DNA from: Darwinibacter acetoxidans_A
Lineage (GTDB): Bacteria > Bacillota > Limnochordia > Darwinibacteriales > Darwinibacteriaceae
Direction of reading: 5' to 3'
Assembly: GCA_041936745.1 (NCBI GenBank)
Contig: JBHGWS010000119.1
Location: 1-9,487 of the forward strand
DNA length: 9,487 nucleotides
Shown here: positions 5,976 through 9,487 of the stretch, one piece after another
Layout: each line of letters starts with the position of its first letter
How positions within the stretch are numbered: position 1 is the stretch's first letter
Program-made: the position numbers and the translations under genes
Notes under the pieces: model-generated
What the model was told of the DNA's origin: nothing
Databases searched by the model: none
What the model saw: the letters and a program-made list of their open reading frames with translations, nothing else

Positions 5976-6590
5976 ATGCGTAACTTGTTTTTAGCCTTGG
6001 GGCTGCTCATTTTAATCATCAGCGCTGTAAAAGCCGGTAACAATCCCACTTACGAGGTCCAGCCCGGCGATACGTTATATGATATTGCTAAAGCCCACGG
6101 CATCTCCTGGGAAGAGTTAGCCGAATTAAATAAGATCAAAGATCCGAAGAAAATGTGGGCAGGCACCATACTGCGCCTGCCGGCCGAGACAACCCCGCTG
6201 CTTATGCGCTCTGACGGGACTTTTTACGAAGTAACCGCCAAGGAAAAGGAGCTGTTGGCCCGGTTGGTTTACGCCGAAGCCGCGGGCGAGTCTTTGGAGG
6301 GTAAAATAGCTGTGGCCGCGGTGGTTTTAAACAGGGTGCGCAGCCCAGTTTTTCCTGACACTGTGACCGACGTTATTTTTCAACCGGGCCAATTTACGCC
6401 GATTGAGAATAACCTGCTGCCGGCGCAAACTAATGATGACTGCATGCAGGCAGTCAGGCGTGCCCTTTCAGGCGAAGATCCCTCCCGCGGTGCCCTCTTT
6501 TTTTACAACCCGGCCACTTCCGACTATTTGGACTACTGGGAAACAAAAAAGGTAATAAAAAGGATAGGTAATCATAACTTCGCCCTTTAA
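5976..6590 (+). CDS. Secreted LysM + SleB/CwlJ-type (Hydrolase_2) cell-wall hydrolase
   Basis: The protein has 204 residues from ATG 5976. A hydrophobic signal peptide covers 1-20, with likely cleavage after VKA. A LysM peptidoglycan-binding domain follows at about 24-69 (YEVQPGDTLYDIAKAHGISW), then a SleB/CwlJ-type catalytic domain at about 88-204. The motif LVYAEAAGE (97-105) contains E101, aligned with the catalytic Glu of SleB lytic transglycosylases, and is followed by AVAAVVLNRV. PGQFTPIEN and the terminal IGNHNF are also family blocks. SleB-type enzymes cut spore cortex peptidoglycan during germination. Many clostridial relatives have LysM in place of the SleB N-terminal peptidoglycan-binding domain. 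The deacetylase genes downstream support a sporulation or germination role. A 53-base gap separates it from the previous operon; I see no convincing promoter there. Confidence 0.9.
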   Translation: MRNLFLALGLLILIISAVKAGNNPTYEVQPGDTLYDIAKAHGISWEELAELNKIKDPKKMWAGTILRLPAETTPLLMRSDGTFYEVTAKEKELLARLVYAEAAGESLEGKIAVAAVVLNRVRSPVFPDTVTDVIFQPGQFTPIENNLLPAQTNDDCMQAVRRALSGEDPSRGALFFYNPATSDYLDYWETKKVIKRIGNHNFAL

Positions 6591-6596
6591 GTGAAT

Positions 6597-6633
6597 ATGA
6601 ATACACGAGGGGTGATTTTATGCGTGTATTCGT
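6597..6633 (+). promoter_or_regulatory. Inverted repeat bracketing the ribosome binding site and start of the pdaB-like gene
   Basis: GAATACACG (6599-6607) and CGTGTATTC (6623-6631) are perfect 9-base reverse complements, extended by a T-G and an A-T pair to 6597/6633. The 15-base loop contains the GGGGTG ribosome binding site and the ATG at 6620-6622. The mRNA hairpin would present or mask the initiation region; as DNA it could be a dimeric-protein operator. Symmetry is seen directly; function is inferred. Confidence 0.5.
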
Positions 6634-7393
6634 CCTAAGGGTGAAGTGGTGGTACCTTGTATTTATCGTGTTAATAGCCTTTCTCAGCCTCATACCTCAG
6701 GTGCGGGAGCCGCTTTTAGTCACAGTGACTTCCCGAGGAAGGCTGATTCCCATTTACTCGGTTAAAACCGATGCCAAAAAAATAGCCATCTCCTTTGATG
6801 CTACCTGGGGGACAGACTTGACGGACGAAATCTTGGCTATTCTGCGTGAACACGACATTACCACCACATTTTTCCTAGCCGGTTATTGGATAGATAAATA
6901 CCCTGATTATGTAAATAAGATTGCGGCTGCCGGCCATGAGATCGGCAACCATAGTTATTCCCACCCCCACTTTAACTCCCTTTCGGAGGCCGGTATCGCT
7001 TACGAATTACAAAAAACCGAGAATATGATTCAAGATTTGACCGGCCAGCGCACTAACCTTTTCAGGCCCCCTTTCGGCGAATACTCCAATAAAGTCATTT
7101 CCCAAGCTGCTTCCCTCGGTTATTACACTATTCAGTGGTCCGTTGATTCTTTGGATTGGAAAAATCTTGGCAGCAGTGAAATTTATCAGCGGATCATGGG
7201 GCAGATTAAACCCGGGGATATCGTACTTTTCCACAATGCCGCACCGGGCACGCCCGGGGCAATTAAGCGGCTGATCCCCGATTTACAAGCTCGGGGGTAT
7301 GAAATTGTACCCGTTTCGGAATTAATTTACAAAGAGGATTATTACATCGACCACACGGGGATGCAGCATCCTAAGAAAGGGGGCAGGTTGTAG
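6620..7393 (+). CDS. pdaB: PdaB-like polysaccharide deacetylase (sporulation type)
   Basis: The 257-residue protein has an N-terminal membrane anchor at about 10-27 and a NodB/CE4 domain at about 54-236. The architecture and length match PdaB (B. subtilis, about 254 residues), including the basic N-terminal helix before the membrane segment. Motif 1 is SFDATWG with D60 at the catalytic-base position; the usual second Asp is Ala, as is common in the PdaB-type FDxxWG motif. Motif 2 is HSYSHPH (H111 and H115, metal ligands), motif 3 is FRPPFGEY (R149), motif 4 is WSVDSLDW (D176) and motif 5 is VLFHN (H205). The active site therefore looks complete, and in its His ligands more canonical than B. 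subtilis PdaB. Family enzymes remove N-acetyl or related groups from peptidoglycan sugars outside the membrane, with PdaB needed late in sporulation. The next gene starts inside its stop codon (TAGTG). Confidence 0.88.
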   Translation: MRVFVLRVKWWYLVFIVLIAFLSLIPQVREPLLVTVTSRGRLIPIYSVKTDAKKIAISFDATWGTDLTDEILAILREHDITTTFFLAGYWIDKYPDYVNKIAAAGHEIGNHSYSHPHFNSLSEAGIAYELQKTENMIQDLTGQRTNLFRPPFGEYSNKVISQAASLGYYTIQWSVDSLDWKNLGSSEIYQRIMGQIKPGDIVLFHNAAPGTPGAIKRLIPDLQARGYEIVPVSELIYKEDYYIDHTGMQHPKKGGRL

Positions 7394-8382
7394 TGCGCCG
7401 GCGCGGTTTTTCCTTTATCATCACTAAACGGGGGCTTTTTTTCATTGTCAGCTTACTTGTGGCAATCAGCGCAGCGACCTGGGGGGTTAGGTTAGCCCGC
7501 CACGGCAGACGCTATCTAAACGGCGTTAAAGCGGGGGTCTGCCTGGAAGGCTACAACGTAGAACGCCTGTTGGAACCGGAACTGTACGATGTAGTGGCGG
7601 ATATTGCTCAAAGCTTTGCAGTGGAAGCCCGCAATGCCAAATGGGACTGGGAGACAAACTCTCTGCAGGAAGAAGTGGTGGGCCAAGTTGCCGATGTTGC
7701 CGCAACGGTGCAGGCTCTTTTAGAAGCGCCCGCCAATACTCGCTTAAAATTAGTGGCCGTACCCGTCCTACCATCCATCACCGCTGCCCACTTCCAGCCT
7801 TATTACCAAGGCCCCGGCTTGGAGCCAAAAGTTGCTTTAATGATCAACATCGATTGGGGCGAGGAATTTATCCTGGGGATGCTGGAGGTTTTAGCCGCCC
7901 GCGGGGTTTTGGCGACGTGGTTTCCCACAGGCCGCTGGGCGGAAAAAGAACCTGAACTGGCTGAGAAGATCGCCGCCGCCGGCCATGAGATAGGCAACCA
8001 CGGCGGATGGCACGGCCTGGCAGGAAAAATGAGCCGTAGTGAAGTCACCCGGCTCATTCAAGAAGGGGAAGACAAAATTATGGCGGCTACCGGCCAAAAA
8101 CCGCAAATTTTTGCGCCCCCGGCAGGGGATTTCAATAAGCAGACGGTAGCGGCAGCCGCGGAGTTAGGTTACAAGACGGTGCTCTGGACGGTGGATACGG
8201 TCGATTGGCAGAGGCCGCAACCCACCGTGATTATCGATCGCGTGCTCAGCGGCGTAACTAACGGGGCTTTGATTTTAATGCACCCCACTAAGCCCACTTT
8301 AGAAGCCCTGCCCATAATTTTAGAGCATTTGGAAAACCGCGGCTACGTGTGTGTCACCGTCAGCGAACTTTTAGCCGATTAA
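7393..8382 (+). CDS. YlxY-like polysaccharide deacetylase homologue with altered active site
   Basis: The 329-residue protein has a basic N-terminus and membrane anchor (about 14-30), an intermediate domain (about 45-135) and a NodB/CE4-like domain (about 146-328). The architecture and size recall the YlxY sporulation deacetylases. Aligned with its PdaB-like neighbour, motif 1 is INIDWG, so N152 replaces the catalytic Asp, although D154 is nearby. The motif 2 histidines remain (H203, H207 in HGGWH). Motif 3 is FAPPAGDF, with A241 for Arg. D268 (TVDTVDW) and H297 (LMHP) are kept. Metal binding may survive while catalysis is doubtful. The intermediate domain, with GVCLEGYNVERLL (48-60) and LPSIT near its end, faintly resembles the PG_binding_4 (YoaR/VanW N-terminal) fold. 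The GTG start overlaps the previous stop and has AAAGGGGGCAGG upstream. It is probably co-expressed with the pdaB-like gene, perhaps by duplication and divergence. Confidence 0.8.
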   Translation: MRRRGFSFIITKRGLFFIVSLLVAISAATWGVRLARHGRRYLNGVKAGVCLEGYNVERLLEPELYDVVADIAQSFAVEARNAKWDWETNSLQEEVVGQVADVAATVQALLEAPANTRLKLVAVPVLPSITAAHFQPYYQGPGLEPKVALMINIDWGEEFILGMLEVLAARGVLATWFPTGRWAEKEPELAEKIAAAGHEIGNHGGWHGLAGKMSRSEVTRLIQEGEDKIMAATGQKPQIFAPPAGDFNKQTVAAAAELGYKTVLWTVDTVDWQRPQPTVIIDRVLSGVTNGALILMHPTKPTLEALPIILEHLENRGYVCVTVSELLAD

Positions 8383-8396
8383 AAAAGCTTTTTTAA
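8379..8396. repeat. 18-bp A/T-rich palindrome at overlapping convergent stops
   Basis: TTAAAAAAGCTTTTTTAA is a perfect palindrome. It contains the TAA of the YlxY-like gene (8380-8382) and the TAA of the convergent GH18 gene (8379-8381, read on the - strand). In either direction it offers an A-tract, a minimal hairpin and a T-run, so it may act as a weak bidirectional terminator. There is no GC-rich stem, so this remains uncertain. Confidence 0.4.
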
Positions 8397-9487
8397 AGTG
8401 TTCCATACTTCCGGGTCTTCCCGGCCCAGATCACTTAAAGCAAGGCCGGCTAAGTCAAATTCTTTTACTAAATCCAGTTTATATTTTAAGCTGTAGCGGT
8501 TTTCAAACCACACCTCGCCGCCGTTGCCGTATTCGAAATAAGGAGACATGCTTTGCGCATCCCATTTAATGCTGACACCCCATTGGGCGGCCAACTCCAT
8601 TACTTCACCGTAAGAAAGAGAAATAGGCTCGCCCCGGCGCGGCCAATTGTGGCCCGCCGTATTGATCCCTAAAATGACCTTGTGGGCGGGGATTTCCAAT
8701 AAAACCGCCCGCAGTGCTTTTTTGATCTCATCAAGAGGGGCCGGCGGCCCGGGGTTTTTCAGCTCAAGTTTGGGTTGAACAACTAAATAATCGGCGCAGC
8801 CTGCCAAAGCCTTGTAATCAGCCGCGGGGCTTAAGGGCAGCGCCACGATAGTTTTATAGCCCTCTGCCTCTAATTTGGCATTTAACGTTTCCAAAAATGC
8901 GGCCAGCCCCGTATAATCCGCCGGTTCGTAGTTAACGGCTAACTGGGCGCCCTTAAGGCCCCATTCCCGGACCGTCTCAACAATGGCGGCGGCGGTTTGG
9001 GCCTGCAGGTAAGTGTTGTTAAAAAGTTTAACCGGTTCGGTGTTTACTTCGATTAAAGCATAGGTTTCCAGCTGGCGGTTGCCGGCAAAATAAAGGGTTT
9101 TTCCCAAGTCTTCTCCGGCAAAATCGGCATTGAGGGCGCCGTAACTATCCATCCGCCAGCCCAAAGGTACAACGCCTGTCAAAGATAGGTTGTTTTCCAA
9201 AAGGCTTTCATAAGCCAAATCATCCGGCGCCAGATAGCCTAAAACGACTTTATCAAGCCTTTCTGATGCCGCGGCGGGGATGTCTTTTAACCGCAGGTGG
9301 AAAGCGGGGATCCAGCCCTCAAGTTTGCTGTTGGAACGAATTTTATACCAATCGGCCTGTTTAGCTAAAATAGTAACCTCTTCGTTTTGCCGCAGCGTAC
9401 CTTGGGGGCTGCTTTCAGTGGTGGGGTTTTCCCTCACCAGTACTTTTTCACCCAAAATCTCGCCGCTTTGGCCCAGAAAAAAGAAAG
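8379..9487 (-). CDS. SH3 + GH18-like (YaaH/SleL-type) spore-wall protein, 5' end outside window
   Basis: The frame stays open to the right edge: ten codons (FFFLGQSGEI) precede the TTG at 9455, so that TTG is unlikely to be the start, and a signal peptide may lie just outside. The visible part has 368 residues. A bacterial SH3 domain (about 11-65; KVLVRENPTTES, WYKIRSN, GWIPAFH) is followed by a GH18 barrel of the spore YaaH/SleL type (about 79-358; VLGYLAPDD, ending VWFENRYSLKYKLDL and GLALSDLG). SleL/YaaH are cortical-fragment N-acetylglucosaminidases of spores. Here the DxxDxDxE-type motif reads AQLAVNYE: E187 remains, but the Asp two residues before it is Asn and the first Asp is Ala. The usual M.YDE segment is VQPKLE. 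Catalysis may be weak or lost, with a binding role possible. It converges on the deacetylase operon and overlaps its last stop. Confidence 0.85.
   Translation of the reverse strand, partial: FFFLGQSGEILGEKVLVRENPTTESSPQGTLRQNEEVTILAKQADWYKIRSNSKLEGWIPAFHLRLKDIPAAASERLDKVVLGYLAPDDLAYESLLENNLSLTGVVPLGWRMDSYGALNADFAGEDLGKTLYFAGNRQLETYALIEVNTEPVKLFNNTYLQAQTAAAIVETVREWGLKGAQLAVNYEPADYTGLAAFLETLNAKLEAEGYKTIVALPLSPAADYKALAGCADYLVVQPKLELKNPGPPAPLDEIKKALRAVLLEIPAHKVILGINTAGHNWPRRGEPISLSYGEVMELAAQWGVSIKWDAQSMSPYFEYGNGGEVWFENRYSLKYKLDLVKEFDLAGLALSDLGREDPEVWNTLKKLF

Noticed and set aside
6572..6607. Possible SigE-type promoter (TCATAAC with AATACAC) before the pdaB-like gene
   Set aside because: The spacing is about 21 bases, against the usual 13-15, and the -10 match is partial; part of the match comes from the inverted repeat.
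9453..9455. TTG as start of the SH3-GH18 gene
   Set aside because: The frame stays open to the window edge, the codons before it read as plausible protein, and no ribosome binding site was seen; treated as partial.
1..9487. CRISPR arrays, tRNA/rRNA genes, insertion sequences, riboswitches, attachment sites
   Set aside because: I saw no spaced direct repeats, cloverleaf-like segments, transposase motifs or terminal repeats; the window is densely coding, with intergenic gaps no longer than about 80 bases.

Overview
The window looks like a chromosomal segment from an anaerobic, spore-forming Gram-positive bacterium of the Clostridia, probably near the Peptococcaceae/Desulfotomaculum-type lineages. 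The evidence is a Spo0A-family regulator, a class I (Fe-S) fumarase alpha subunit, several spore-cortex-type wall enzymes, strong purine-rich ribosome binding sites and frequent GTG starts. The taxonomic placement is inference. There are no RNA genes, insertion sequences, CRISPR arrays or gene-free stretches over 300 bases.

Region 1 (1-2675): the 3' end of an unidentified gene, then the fumarase alpha subunit, then a P-loop protein ending in a degenerate tRNA-synthetase 'second additional domain', then a Spo0A homologue. These are tightly packed on the + strand and close with a hairpin terminator. The Spo0A homologue has an excellent DNA-binding domain, but its receiver has Glu in place of the phospho-acceptor Asp and a changed metal pocket. 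This is the most notable feature of the window.

Region 2 (2697-5922): four overlapping or abutting genes encode a SteA-like protein (thiamine-pyrophosphokinase fold plus C-terminal membrane helix), a SteB/MctB-family membrane coiled-coil protein, a soluble family 2 glycosyltransferase and a MraY/WecA-family membrane phosphosugar transferase with altered motifs. By analogy with actinobacterial SteA/SteB, this looks like a division or envelope-assembly module; the coupling of all four is inferred from gene overlap.

Region 3 (5976-9487): wall-active genes of sporulation type. They are a secreted LysM + SleB/CwlJ-type hydrolase, a PdaB-like polysaccharide deacetylase, a YlxY-like deacetylase homologue with a damaged active site and, convergent on the - strand, an SH3 + GH18 (YaaH/SleL-like) protein that runs off the right edge. 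The pdaB-like ribosome binding site and start codon lie in the loop of a perfect 9-bp inverted repeat. The two convergent genes share an A/T palindrome at their overlapping stop codons.

Several starts were moved from the longest open frame on ribosome-binding-site and homology grounds: the Spo0A-like gene to GTG 1857, steA to GTG 2697, the MraY-like gene to ATG 5143 and the SleB-like gene to ATG 5976. The GH18 gene has no start inside the window.
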